From Silene conica (Eukaryota; Streptophyta; Magnoliopsida; Caryophyllales; Caryophyllaceae), in contig CM055313.2 in assembly GCA_029255685.2 (NCBI GenBank), positions 78,346,641 to 78,410,640 on the forward strand: a DNA stretch of 64,000 bases, read 5' to 3'. Position numbers and translations under genes: made by a program. The stretch's first letter is position 1. Every line of letters begins with the position of its first letter. This document shows, in pieces, positions 23,616 through 34,690 of the stretch. The notes under the pieces were generated by a model that made no database searches, was not told the DNA's origin, and saw only the letters and a list, made by a program, of their open reading frames with translations.

Positions 23616-24690
23616 CATTTATGTACGAGTTTTACTTATTCATGGACTTTTTTTCATTATTTTTCCATTCTATACCCCTCGTAAAAAACAGTTCTCTCTA
23701 ATTCTCTCCCCATAAAAAAACCCTAAACCACACAACTATGATGTTAACTCTTGTATCGATCAGGTAATAATCTGTACCTTTATCAAATATCACATTCTCA
23801 GCGTCGTCCAACGGTGGTAACCACGACAATATCTCAAATATCACATTCTCAGGCAAACGATTTCCGTTCTCCGGTGCGATATAGATTAAAATTGATTTCT
23901 CACGTTCCATCCTCGTTCTACATTTTAATAAATTCATTAATTCATAATTGATCAATTTGGGTTCTCTGGAGCAATAAAGATTGTATCAATGTCGGAACTG
24001 ATATTCAAAACCACAGTCGTACTAAATCATAATCCATATCCAAAAGCAAGGCCGGAATTAGAATTAGACTAATTGGAATTACAATTAGACTAATTAGGAT
24101 TAGAATAATAAATAAAATAAAAAAGAGGCGACACACCTGTGTTTCAACAATTGAAATAAAGGGATAAAGAAATTGATCGATGATGAGTGGTTGTATGAGA
24201 GGATATATTGGTATTGAAACAAAATGGAATTTGGGTGGGGAGAAATAAGAAGGGTATAATTGTAATTTACGTTCATAATTGAGTAATTTAAGTCTATGAT
24301 TGAGTATCACCCTACATTAAATCATGTAAGTAATTCTATTGTGATAGTAATTCAATCCAAATAACAATCGAAAAAAAAGAACAAGTAAGAAAATTAACAA
24401 AATATAAAAATGATTTAAAAAAATCCTAATTTAATTAGTCTTAATCATCTTTCAAAAAGGAAAATGGTCTAAATCAATTTTTTAATTTCATATAATATAA
24501 TTAATAGAGGTAGAGATTAAAATTATTATTTGATCGATACGAAAATAGCATCCATAGTTGTGTGGTTTAGAGGTTTTTTATGGGGGGGAGAATTAGAGAG
24601 AACTTTTTTTTTGGCAAAGGTATAGAATGAAAAATTAATGAAAAAAAAGTTCATAATTTAATAAAACTCGTACATAAATGGGCAATTACG
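23606..24690. mobile_element. Long-TIR element carrying an F-box fragment
   Basis: Ends CGTAATTGC(T/C)CATTTATGTA and its inverted copy at 24671-24690 bound a 1085 bp segment. The inverted similarity runs inwards for about 140 bases on each side (to about 23745 and 24550). Long TIRs and a captured gene piece suggest a Mutator-like (Pack-MULE-type) element, but I could not identify a 9-11 bp target duplication. The interior holds a minus-strand F-box motif. Confidence 0.6.
23806..23856 (-). pseudogene. F-box domain fragment
   Basis: On the minus strand the residues LPENVIFEILSWLPPLD match the start of the F-box motif (LPxDLLxEILxRLP), which binds SKP1 in SCF ubiquitin ligases. Only this first part of an F-box is present. 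An internal direct repeat of AATATCACATTCTCAG lies immediately next to it, which suggests rearrangement. It sits inside the inverted-repeat element 23606-24690, so I read it as a captured host-gene piece without function. Confidence 0.6.
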
Positions 24691-24984
24691 ATAAAATTTG
24701 GCTTCTAATTTGTAGAGTAATTTGCAATTTGTAATTTATATACCCGTAAAATTCAACGCCACAAGTTAATGAAACTTCATAAAATCCCAAAGCAAAGTGG
24801 ACAAAGATACACACACCACTCAAACTAACACCAAAATCTCAACGATTTTGTCTTATAATGGAATTTCTGGCCAATTTTATTCTCTGGATCATATATCATC
24901 CTTTCTAGCAGTTTACCAATTTTGAGAAGAAGTTTTTTGTTATCAGAATTTCCATTTTCTGAACACTAATCTTCTCTCTCATTA
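24691..24984 (+). promoter_or_regulatory. Probable promoter and 5' UTR of the host gene
   Basis: The 294 bases between the inverted-repeat element and the start codon contain TTTATATACCC at about 24737 (TATA-like) and a pyrimidine-rich stretch TCTTCTCTCTC just before the ATG. The transposon edge leaves little room for a longer promoter. The transcription start is not determinable by eye. Confidence 0.4.
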
Positions 24985-27900
24985 ATGGCTGCTTCTGGGT
25001 TTCCTCCTGGTTTTGTTCTCTATCAAGAACACCCAAATTCCAAACCCTTCAAGGTTAGTTTCTTTTTTTATTAGGGTTTAATCTTTTTTTGTATTACAAT
25101 TAATCTAATTTAAGTTTGCTGAATTTGTTCTATGTTGGGTTTGATCATCTGGGCAGGGGCGTAGCCAGAGCAAAATTTCGTCTTGTAGTTTTGTAGTTTA
25201 GTGTAGTTGCTAAGACCGCATTTTACTCGTCCAAATCATTTGTTTACTTTTTATATGAATCTGGTATTTGTGAAGGAGAGTATTTTAATCAAAGGTAAAC
25301 AAATGATTGAGACTGTGGGAGAATTATGATTATGGTCTGTAGAGTTTTACTGCATTTATTTACTTGTGACCTATGCTTATGCTTTATATGATGATCGGAT
25401 TTCAATCTGGCTTGAGTTCGTTGATTTGGATTTTATGTATTGAATTGTTCTGTTTCTGAACATGTATGGATGGGTGAACATCTGGTTATTGGAATGTCTG
25501 ATAATTGTCGGATTTGTCGTTGTAGAACAATTGAAACTTGATTAGCCCATGCGAAACCTTCATGTTCACTAAGTTTTATGGAGTACTATGTTTATATGAT
25601 CTTCTGTTAAGAGTTAAAGTGCTGTCTGAATGCTGAATCACATGGTTTATGCAGGATATACTGCCCTTCTTGCCGACACCTGGATCAAGACATGGCATCT
25701 CTAGATCAAGCACTGCTGTGTCACATGAGCAGAATGATCTTCGTAATATAAGAATTGGATCGCGTGGATACAAACAATTTGTAAATTATTTAGCTATGAG
25801 AAGAACGTCTCTTCCTGCTGAATTCCAAGGTTCACTTTGCAGCTTTTTATAGTCTCCTTTATAATTTCCAGTAGAAATAAATCTCATATGCATCAACAGT
25901 GCTTTCTAGACAGCACATCGTGTCCTTCGTTCGTCATTCTTCAATATGCCTTTTTATAGTTTTGTGAATTTGGAGTGACGGTTTAAATGCTGGATTTTTT
26001 TGTCGATTTTAGAGAAATGATTTGGAATTTTCTTGAACATATGACCAGTGATCTCTTTGACTCACGGGATATTTTCATTGCTTGTTAATGTTTGATTCAG
26101 ATTTACCAAATTCACTCTCCCCCTCCGAATTCCGGATTGATTCAAGCGAATCAATTCGCAGTTCGTTTTCATGTCAATTCGCTGGTAATTCCCCCAGATA
26201 GCGAATTATAGGACTTGGCTAAAACCCACAAAATATTTTTAAAAAATTAAAGTATATGCAAGATATGGGTGTTTGTTTAAAAATTTAAATGGACCTGTAC
26301 ACATATTTTAACGAATTATTGGGAATTGTTCATTACGAATTAGCGAATTATGATAGGTGTAGCAAATTAGATTTGACGAGTTCCGGAATTATAAATTTTG
26401 TAATACGCTTTTTGAATCTAATTCGTTAAATTGGTCGAATTACGAAAACGAATCGAGCAAGTTACACACCCGGTAACCGTGGTTTGATTTTGTTGTTCAG
26501 CATTTTCGTTCAGAAAATTTTATGTGTTACTTAAACACCACCTCATTAAATGATGTGGTGTTACCTACCTTTCAAAATATTACACATGTCATATGCGTAA
26601 TGATAAATAAAATATGAAACTTGTGCATCTCCCTCCAGCCTTGAGGCTATAGTGACCCCTTTCCTGTTCTCCTCTCCAAAACCATGGCTGCTTCTCATAG
26701 ATGGCGGCTACACTACATTTAAGTCATTTTTTCCATTTGTGTAATTCATCTCTCATTGCCAATTTATTTCAAAATTACTTATAGGCTTAGCCATGTTTTT
26801 CCATTCCAGTGTCATTTAGGCAATTCACAATTGTTATTTCCACTTCCTCTTGAACTTATCCCTGAAGTGGAGCTTCTCCGACAGTATCAAACAATTTGCA
26901 TCAGCAAAGCGCTTGAAAAAAATTCCGAGTTTGGGCAGAGGAATTGTACTTCCAGTGCCGTCATCCTGAATTTAACACCTACTCCAGGAACTCCATAGAG
27001 AGTCGATAGAATAGTGTGAATTGTCGTAGATAAGAAGATGAGATGGTGGATGCTGAATAGTTATAGATGGCTAGTTGTCAGGATGGGGCCGGGTAAGAGA
27101 AAAGTTTGATGTTGCTATGGATAGTGTAGAAGGTAACGGTGGTTGTTGGTGTCCCATGTCAGAGAAGGAACTGTCAAATTTCACCATTAGTTCCAGTGAT
27201 GGTCGAGGGATTTTTGTGTCATTTCTCGTTGATTAAGTGTGAGAGTGGTTATAAAATTCTTCGTGGAAGACAGGTCGCCCTAGTATGACTTATATTAAAG
27301 ATTGATTATGTGGTTGTTTGATTTTGGTTGGTAACACCACGTCAGGAGTCAGGACTCGAGTATGATGTGGTGTTTAGGTAAGACAGGAATTTTTTCTCGA
27401 TTTCTTCTCTATAGATTTTACGGATATTAAAGGCCGGAATGGTACACTTTTGGATTCTTATTCGTACGTGAACTTAGAGTTTTTCCAATTCTTTATAAGC
27501 TGCATCTCAACCATCTCTTATAGAAGATATGTAGTTGGTTTGATGTCTAAATTATGATTGTATATGTTTCAGATATGCACAATGATTCTATAATCTCCAG
27601 CTTTAGCATGGACGAGCAATGGACAAACAACAAAGAATTCTTGGAATTTCTAATGTCTAGATCGAGTGACTTAAGGGAAGATTATCCGGTTCCTTCTATT
27701 GTGTCCGAATTCAGGGAGCTTAATGCAAGCCCAAGTGATGTGCTCCTGAAAGATGTAGCTAGTATTAACTTTCACTTTGATAACTGTTTTAAGGCAAAGG
27801 AATCCTTTCGTCATGCAAATAGATATTCTTACCACCAAGAGACTGATTATGATTTAGTCTATGATGCCCCTGAAGGGAGACTTTCGTTGGTTGACACTGC

Positions 27901-30900
27901 AGCTGAAATGAAGGATCTGAATTCAGTTCTAGCTGAATTCGCTGTGACAAAGGACTCAGTTCAGTCTACGAAACAGCAGATGCTTGTCCCTCACTTTACA
28001 TGGTATGTATTATGTTCCTCCTTCATATTTATCTTTTAATGTCTTTATTGCAGTAGTTCGTATTCAGATTTTTTATAACAGAAGTAAAATATCTCTCTCC
28101 ATTTCCAATGAGAGCAAACTGTTCTTCGGCACTTAAATAGGATAGATTAAAGCAAAATGACTCTTTACACTCTCTATGCTTCTTGTACCTTGAGTCATGC
28201 ATTTGTGGTGAATTTTCATTATAGGTCATCACTCATCAGCAAACATCGTTGTTTCTTTAGCAGAGTGGTAAGGTTGTGTTGCGTACATCTGACCCCCTTA
28301 CCTCGCCATAGGCGTACGTCATTGAGTAACGTTGTATTGGGGGACAAGTAGCTTATTACTTATAAGATGAAACCTTTGTGACCACTTATTATACTACCTA
28401 GCATGGGAAGAATCATTTTGCAGAAAATTATGTTTTTTGTTTACTAAGGCTCTCATGATTGCATTCTTGCCCGCCCTTCCTCTTCTATTTGGATAAAAGA
28501 TCAATCGGTCTGCAAACTAGTTTGTTGAAGTTGAATCTTCATTAAGCACACCTGTGGGAAGGATTTTATGGAGGTATTTGGCTGTTTTCGTGGTGGAGAT
28601 ATAGTTTGGAATTGGGATGCGCCAAGGGTTCGACGGAGGCAACGGCACGGTGACATCAGTGAGGGTGAATGTTGGTGATGGAGGATAAAGTAGGTGGGTG
28701 ATGGACCAATGGTGATTGCTTGGCTTAGTAGGGAAAGGATATGGGATAGAGGACTGAGGGGTTAAGGAAGGGAGAATGGGAATGAGAGAATAGGTAAAAC
28801 AAACACTAATAAAGGGTTTCATTACTCTCCTTAACCTTTCAGGGCAAGTTATGGTCGAGTAGTTTCGGGTTCGGGTAACGAGTTGGGTGTATTTCGGGTC
28901 GGATAAAATGCGGGTCAAGTCTATACGGGTTCGGGGGTAAAAAACGGGTCGATCAACATCTTTTTCTCGCATTTTTTAAAACCTCTTTTGTATCGTAATT
29001 TCTACGTTTTCTCTCCTCTTGCTGGGCTTAGTCAACTTAATTGTCACTTTTCTCGCCATCATCATCGTTATCATCATCATTACCCTCATTAACTCGTTAA
29101 GTACGACAAATGAGACTCAAATAGGATAACATTGATGACGTGGCATGTGATCTGAGGTGATGAGGTGACGGTGGTGACGTGGAGTGTTGTTCGACGTAAT
29201 ACAATGTGACACACAGTTCGAGATGATGACGTAGCATGTGGTCCAAGGTGAAGGGGTGGCAGTGATGACGTGGAATGGGTAAAAGTGATGGTACGACACA
29301 CATTTCGAGGTGATGACTTGACATGTGGTCCAAGGTGATGAGTTGGCGGTGCTGACGTGGAATGTAATTCGACATACTATGGTGAAAGTGACGGTGTGAA
29401 ACACATTTGACATACTGGCATACCGCATATATACATATTTCTCCTCAAAAATTTAAAAGTCCAATACCTATATGATATTGTGTATTTTAAAAAAAGATAT
29501 ATTGTCTTACCCAACGGTCGACCCTGCTGTAGGTCAGGTTTTGATCCGTTGTTTACGGGTCAAAACGGGTTTGGGTACCTGTCGGGTTTGAGTTGAAAAA
29601 CAGGGTTATGGGTCGGGTTACGATAAGTTTTTGGGTCGGGTGGTTTTGACAGGTCTACAGTGAAACACCCCATTAGAGGTTAGACAGTGCTATACAAGTT
29701 TGTCATTATTATTTAACTGTTCCGTTACATAAATTATACGCAGCGCATCAGTAACTAGCTAATTTTGCATATTTGCAGGAGTGATGCTATTGACTTGCAG
29801 GATCATGTATCTTCTATGATGCTAGAAACTGTGACAACTTCTCCACTTAAAAGGTGATTATTTATTAGCTTTCATATTGTCCTTAGGCCATCAGGATATC
29901 CGGATCGGTAGAAACTAATCCGGTATGATGGCATTAAACTGTCTTGAATACATATATTAGGATTGCTTCTTGTTGACGATTAGTTTAAGAAAATGAGGGT
30001 GGCTAGCATGGTTTCCTTTTGGTTCATTTTTTAGTACTCCTTTCCCTCCTTTCACTCCTGCTCCATTCCTTTTATATTGCTCACATTTGGCTTTGGTTAT
30101 CAAACGTTTGTGGTATTATTTTGACCAATATTTTCTCTGAAGATACATAGCTACACATGCTTAAAAATGATAAATATGAAGTGTTTTGATAACTTATGTT
30201 TCCATTGGAGTTAAGACTCACTCTTCTTTGACTTTGGATTATGATGGAATAGAACAAAGTGGTTCGCTGAAGTGGTTTCACTTCTTTTAATGTGATTCTT
30301 GACACAACTTTTGATGTGGGTCATTAAAGGGAAAGCATACGCACATCTGCCCCCCTTACACCACCATTTGTGGGAGCTCTTGAGGTAGTTCGGTAATCAA
30401 TGTTGTAATAGATGTAAAAACACTCGAGTTAAACGAGTTCACCTCAACATTGTTGTTTGCAATACAGTCCTAAGAAAGGTCATCTGAAGCCGAAGCGAAA
30501 AGCCAGGAAAGCGACTACAGAACGGAATCTTCACAGAAGCAACTCTCTTCATGCTTTTGAGACAATTCTATCCCTAATGGTGGATAAAAACCGGAATAGC
30601 AAATCAATGATGAATGCATTGAAGAAATCAAGTCTAGAACTGCCTCAACTTTTGACACAGTTCTCTGCCAGCATCACAGGGACTGGACTTGCTGTCATAT
30701 TCTCTTCGGTCTATAAACTTGCTTGTGGGACCACACCCAATCTCCTTACATCTGCGTTCGGAGTTGGACTATTTTGGCTTTCCTGGTCCGTGAATCGACT
30801 GAGGGACACTATCATATGCATTCGCAAGAACTTTACCAAGACGGGTTTTGAAGAGGATGAGATGGTCATGAGAGTGGACAAGAGCGTGAAAGACATAACC

Positions 30901-30954
30901 TTCAGGGTCGCTGCCTTGATGGCGGTTTTGATGTTGAGGTTTGCTTCAACCTGA
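24985..30954 (+). CDS. Unrecognised plant membrane-anchored protein, five exons
   Basis: Coding exons: 24985-25053, 25655-25829, 27573-28002, 29779-29853 and 30468-30954. All introns are GT-AG and the phases agree, giving 411 codons ending TGA. The start is the first ATG after a pyrimidine-rich leader (MAASGFPPGF). The N-terminal 225 residues are mostly hydrophilic with a Ser/Asp/Glu-rich middle. A strongly basic stretch lies at about residues 252-264 (KKGHLKPKRKARK). Hydrophobic segments follow at about 315-336, 341-358 and 393-408. This suggests a protein with a soluble N-terminal part anchored in a membrane by its C-terminus. I do not recognise the family and propose no function. Splice signals, phase continuity and lack of disruptions argue for a real single gene. 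Confidence 0.8.
25222..25320. mobile_element. Degenerate MITE in intron 1
   Basis: Inverted sequences ATCATTTGTTTAC (left) and GTAAACAAATGAT (right) with similar flanks bound about 100 bp. This is typical of a worn Stowaway-type MITE. No clean target duplication is visible. Confidence 0.45.
26105..26475. repeat. AATTCG-rich repeat in intron 2
   Basis: Multiple GAATTCG/CGAATTA motifs in both orientations, with weakly similar inverted flanks (AATTCCGGATTGA and TCCGGAATTATAA). Possibly a decayed non-autonomous DNA transposon. Unclassified. Confidence 0.3.
26512..27399. mobile_element. TIR-bounded insertion in intron 2
   Basis: About 35-base imperfect terminal inverted repeats (left has TTACTTAAACACCACCTCAT, right the inverse ATGATGTGGTGTTTAGGTAA) bound roughly 890 bp. 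The interior has no recognised coding domain. Superfamily uncertain. Confidence 0.5.
28240..28352 (+). mobile_element. SINE-like tail (Au-like) in intron 3
   Basis: The text GGTTGTGTTGCGTACATCTG, then ACCCCCTTACCTCGCC and a TAACGTTGTATTG tail, matches my recollection of the 3' half of Au-type plant SINEs (GCGTACATCTGACCCCCTTAC). The 5' tRNA-derived part is not clear. Confidence 0.45.
28850..29665. repeat. GGGTCGGGT-rich insertion with minisatellite, intron 3
   Basis: GGGTCGGG/CGGGTCAA-rich stretches at 28850-28945 and 29515-29660 flank a three-unit minisatellite (29134-29410). No coding domain. Probably a composite old insertion. Confidence 0.4.
29134..29410. repeat. Three-unit ~90-bp minisatellite
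   Basis: Units beginning GATGACGTGGCATGTG start at 29134, 29225 and 29312 (periods 91 and 87 bp) and share GGTGATGAG, TGACGTGGA and ACACA blocks. Open frames on the minus strand here are a by-product of the repeat. Confidence 0.8.
30330..30415 (+). mobile_element. Second SINE-like tail, intron 4
   Basis: Contains CGCACATCTGCCCCCC, GGGAGCTCTTGAGGTAGTTC and GGTAATCAATGTTGTAATAG, a worn version of the same Au-like 3' end seen in intron 3. Confidence 0.4.
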
Positions 30955-31139
30955 AAAAGTATTCATATGGCATAGTTTCCCTCTTTTTTTGTTGTTGTAG
31001 TCTTTAGGGTCAAACTATCTAAATTTATAGCTTGTTATTTCGTTTCTTCTACTGTGTTGTTCTAAGATGCTTGTTCATATTGGTAACATACATATGTTCT
31101 CTGAATTCTTGATGCTGGAATTTGCTCAACTGTTTCTTG

Positions 31140-31167
31140 TTGCATTTTGCATTTTGCATTTTGCATT
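31140..31167. repeat. GCATTTT microsatellite
   Basis: Four tandem TTGCATT units about 190 bases downstream of the host stop codon. Confidence 0.8.
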
Positions 31168-31280
31168 GAACTCCGTAATGTATTCTCAGAGAAATGGCAG
31201 CAAACAAAAAATTTCTCAGTAAATTAATCTTTCAACTTTGAAAGACTAAATTGGCCCCCTCCACTTTCTCATAAATTATA

Positions 31281-31381
31281 ATTCATCCGTCTTGATCAAT
31301 TATTTGCCTATTTCATATTGCCTTCTTTTTCGTTGGGTACTGTCAACACCAAAGGCAAATAAATGACCGGAACGAAGGGAG
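31281..31381. mobile_element. Degenerate Stowaway MITE
   Basis: 101 bp flanked by TA. The right end reads CGGAACGAAGGGAG and the left end is its diverged inverse, ATTCATCCGTCTTG. The shared AGGCAAATAA/TTATTTGCCT inner parts confirm the inverted repeat. Confidence 0.65.
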
Positions 31382-31571
31382 TATAATTTTGTAGGGAGTG
31401 AAATTCAGACACGTGTCCTATTGTCATGATTCTTCGTCTTAGTCATTATGTTAAGATCTCTTCGTATTTCCGTGTTTCTACTTGGGGAAGAATTTCTCTT
31501 TTTATTGACAATATTGGAAATATTCTTTCTATTAACACGAGGGTAAGCCTTTTTTACTACACAAATTTTCA

Positions 31572-31726
31572 TTTGTGACGGCGGTATCCGTCACAAGCTT
31601 GTGACGGATACCGTTTTCTCTCACAAAATACCCACTTTTTCTCTCTCACTCCGACACTATTTATGTAGTCCCCTTTCTCCACTAACTCATTTTGTATCCA
31701 TTTTATCTCACAAAATATCCGTCACA
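31572..31726. mobile_element. MITE-like segment with GTGACGGATA palindromes
   Basis: Starts with TTTGTGACGGCGGTATCCG, then CACAAGCTTGTGACGGATACCG, and ends AAATATCCGTCACAAA. The ends are inverted and a perfect palindrome around AAGCTT lies within. No coding content. Confidence 0.5.
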
Positions 31727-31759
31727 AATCGAAGCAAAACTTACTATTTTTACTATATA

Positions 31760-32060
31760 CTCCCTCCTATTCATAATAACCTTCCCTATTTCCTTTTTCG
31801 TCTATTCACAATATCTTCCCTATTTCCTTATTTAGTAAAGTTTTTATACATATTTTATTCACCTCACTCCACCAAATACCCCACCATACTCATACTTTAT
31901 ACAGTACTTATTTTAATCACCTTACTCACAACAATTACCCCACAATACCTACCCTCTCTCCAATTACCCAACCTCACACCAATACTTTCCAATATAATAA
32001 TCTCCTCCTTATTCTCCGTGCCTTCCCCGAATAGGGAAGGTTATTACGAATAGGAGGGAG
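31760..32060. mobile_element. Stowaway MITE
   Basis: 301 bp with termini CTCCCTCCTATTCATAATAA and its inverse (TTATTACGAATAGGAGGGAG), flanked by TA on both sides. The 150-codon open frame at 31601-32053 merely crosses this and the preceding MITE. Confidence 0.9.
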
Positions 32061-32949
32061 TATCATACTTTTGTTTTTTTCTACCTATTTGACCCGTCTT
32101 AATGAGAATTAGTGTTAAAGGCTGCGTAAGAATCTGCTTCATTGTCATATTCCTTCCCTGAAATATTTTAGAAAGGATTTGTACGATTAACAAAATATAT
32201 AGTGACATTATCGTTTCCCTACAAAAAAGATTCTGTAATGAAAAAAATCCGAGGCTGCAATTAATTCTTGTATCAGAAAAATAGATTTGAAGATCTTTGG
32301 AACCAACTGGTTGCTGAGTTGCTGTACCACAATAGATCTCGAACCTGTGTTGAAGCATTTATTAAGTTAACGTGCATCTTCATACATACTAAGACATTGC
32401 TAACTGTCTTTCTAATATTTTTATTCTTGCCCCTACAAATATGATTTCTTGCTTGGTCCTTAAATCTTTTAGAGTTTATAGAGTACTGTATTATATTTAT
32501 GTGTTGTTATTTGTAATTGCAGAGTCACGATTTAAGTTTAGGGGCGACAAATTTTAGTGAGGATGCGAAGTAATAATAATATAAGTATACTCAAAAATTT
32601 CGAAAACTATAATAAAAATTTGGAAAATTTCATCGGCCAAGATGGCGAGTGCCCATATTATCCCTCCCTGGTTTCATCATCACTAGCTAGATTAACTTCA
32701 TTTTATGGATGAAGTAAGAATACAAATAAACGGATGCTTAAAATAGAAAAAGTATTCCGTATTACATAAATGACGTCAATATTTAAGATTTTCGAGTCAA
32801 AGTTGAAAAAGCAAATAAAAATAGGAGTCTTGCGTTACTCCAACAGCCTCATGTCGTCGTGCGGGGATAAAGAACCTCTCCATTACCTTCTCTTTCCCTT
32901 ACTTTCGATTACCTCTCAATGGAGGAATAATGATTTTAATAATACTATA
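32061..32949. other. Intergenic DNA, nothing recognised
   Basis: AT-rich sequence without a supportable gene or RNA. One short direct-repeat-free stretch is all I see. Confidence 0.5.
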
Positions 32950-32954
32950 GAATT

Positions 32955-33540
32955 CGCGAAACTGGTGATTAGCCTCCATAACTTTCAACAATTGTGAAAT
33001 TAAGTCCCATAAATTACAAATGTAGCAATTAAAACCCGTAGCTTTGATAAAAGATGAAATTCAACCATGTTTTTAATTTTAAAATAAAATATCACATTAA
33101 TAATTTTTTATTTATATTCATTGTACATTAAATAATTTTTAATATTTTACAAGAATTTAAATAATTTATTAACTAACATAGTTTTTATATAGGACATTTT
33201 AAATATTTTAACTAGTTTTAGTATAATTGATATATATATATATATATGAAATTATTTTATAAATTCTAAATTTTATGTAATTCATTCAAATATTAATTTT
33301 TCCCCAAATGTTTTATAAATTTCATACAATTTATAAATTTATAACAACTTTTATTGTATTGATAAATTGTATAAATGAATGAAATTGGTTTTTTGGATGC
33401 AATTTTGGTTGGAAATAAAAAAATTGGATTCAATTTCACTTTCACTCAAAGTCATGGGGCCTAATCACTAAATTTGAAAATTATGGGGCTTAATCTCACA
33501 ATTGCTCAAAGTTATGGGGTTAATCGCCACTTTAGCAATA
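32955..33540. mobile_element. Long inverted-repeat element with triplicated TIR units
   Basis: Both ends carry about 110 bases of inverted similarity. Each end is made of three tandem units of about 38 bases containing CCATAACTTT-type cores. The AT-rich middle has a (TA)n tract at 33230. Probably a non-autonomous foldback or Mutator-like element. No target duplication identified. Confidence 0.6.
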
Positions 33541-33566
33541 ATATCAATAATAATATTAATAAATCA

Positions 33567-33720
33567 ATCATGAAAATGGCAATGATATTTTAACATGTTA
33601 GTATTATGAGTCATGACAATTGATAGATATTGGAATGTCATAAATCATGAAAATGGCAATAAATAATATCTTTAAAACGTTTATTGGTTATAGCAATTGA
33701 TAGATATTGGAGTATCATCA
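33567..33720. repeat. Two-unit ~80-bp tandem repeat
   Basis: Units share TCATGAAAATGGCAAT and CAATTGATAGATATTGGA and occur twice in direct order. Some internal change between copies. Confidence 0.65.
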
Positions 33721-34345
33721 GAATAATATCTCATATTATATATTACGATAATTTGTCATTAAATATTGGCCTATCTTGTAAGATACTATCAATCTTGGAA
33801 AAAACCTTTTTAGAATTATATTATATAAACATTCCAATTATTAATGAAAAACAAGTAGGGTTGTTAATAATACGAGACAGCTCGTGAGCAATTCGAGTTC
33901 GGCTTAGTCAAAGCTCGGACTTGGCTCAAGAGCTTAACGAGTCAAGCTGAGCTACCGTTTGGCTCGGGTCGAAAAACTCGTGAGCGGCTCGAACTTATGT
34001 AGTTAGATAAGATATTACTCATATTTTATAAAAATACTTGGTCATGATTATATATTTGTATCACACATATAAGAAATGTCTAATTGATTTTTAAATATTT
34101 GTATAGAAAATTTTCGAACCTTATTATTAAAAATATCAAAACAGAAAAAAAAACGGAAATTCAATAACTATATATAGACCCGAAACACACATTTAAATAA
34201 GTAATTTGGACCCGAACTGACCCAATCCGGATTGGCCCCACCTCTCTGACTCATTTACTAGGTCTATCATCATCATCATCATCATCATCATATATTAAAG
34301 CAACAACCAAGTTGTTTAGTTGTCAAAACATCCTTAGACAGTAGC

Positions 34346-34690
34346 CACTACTACAAAATCGGGCAATAACAACGACCATTCAACAACGCTTATTTACGAA
34401 AATTAGTAAAATCCGTTGTTGAATGTATTATCAGGTCGCCGCGGAATCTTATTAACACTAGTAACAACGGTTTTTGTTTTACGACCGTGGTTATTAGTTT
34501 TAACAACGGGTACGACTCTAAGAACCGTTGTTAATAGTTACACCAATAACAACGGTTACTCTGTAATACATTATAGTCATTGTTATTAATTTGGCGCAAC
34601 AGTGTTGTTACAAAACCCGTTGTTATTAATTTGACGCCAAAGTAATAACAACGGTTGCTACGAAGATTGAAAAAGACGTAAAATTTTGCA
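34346..34690. mobile_element. One end of a CACTA-like element
   Basis: Begins CACTACTACAAAATCGGGC and is followed by at least eight direct and inverted copies of AACAACGGTT/ACCGTTGTT within 300 bases, the typical subterminal repeats of CACTA transposons. No matching opposite end was found. At about 34690 it abuts Helitron helicase sequence, so either the helicase piece is cargo or the element is truncated. Confidence 0.55.

Noticed and set aside
29089-29428. Three overlapping minus-strand frames rich in His, Ser and Thr
   Set aside because: They result from the ~90-bp minisatellite, which lacks stops in some frames.
31601-32053. 150-codon plus-strand open frame
   Set aside because: Spans two MITEs and the gap between them. 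Composition is low-complexity (Leu, Pro, Ser, Thr) with no domain.
34263-34330. TCTATCATCATC...ATATTAAAGC resembling a Helitron 5' end on the plus strand
   Set aside because: The preceding base is G rather than the expected A, and no plus-strand 3' hairpin with CTRR was found. The ATC microsatellite explains most of the resemblance.
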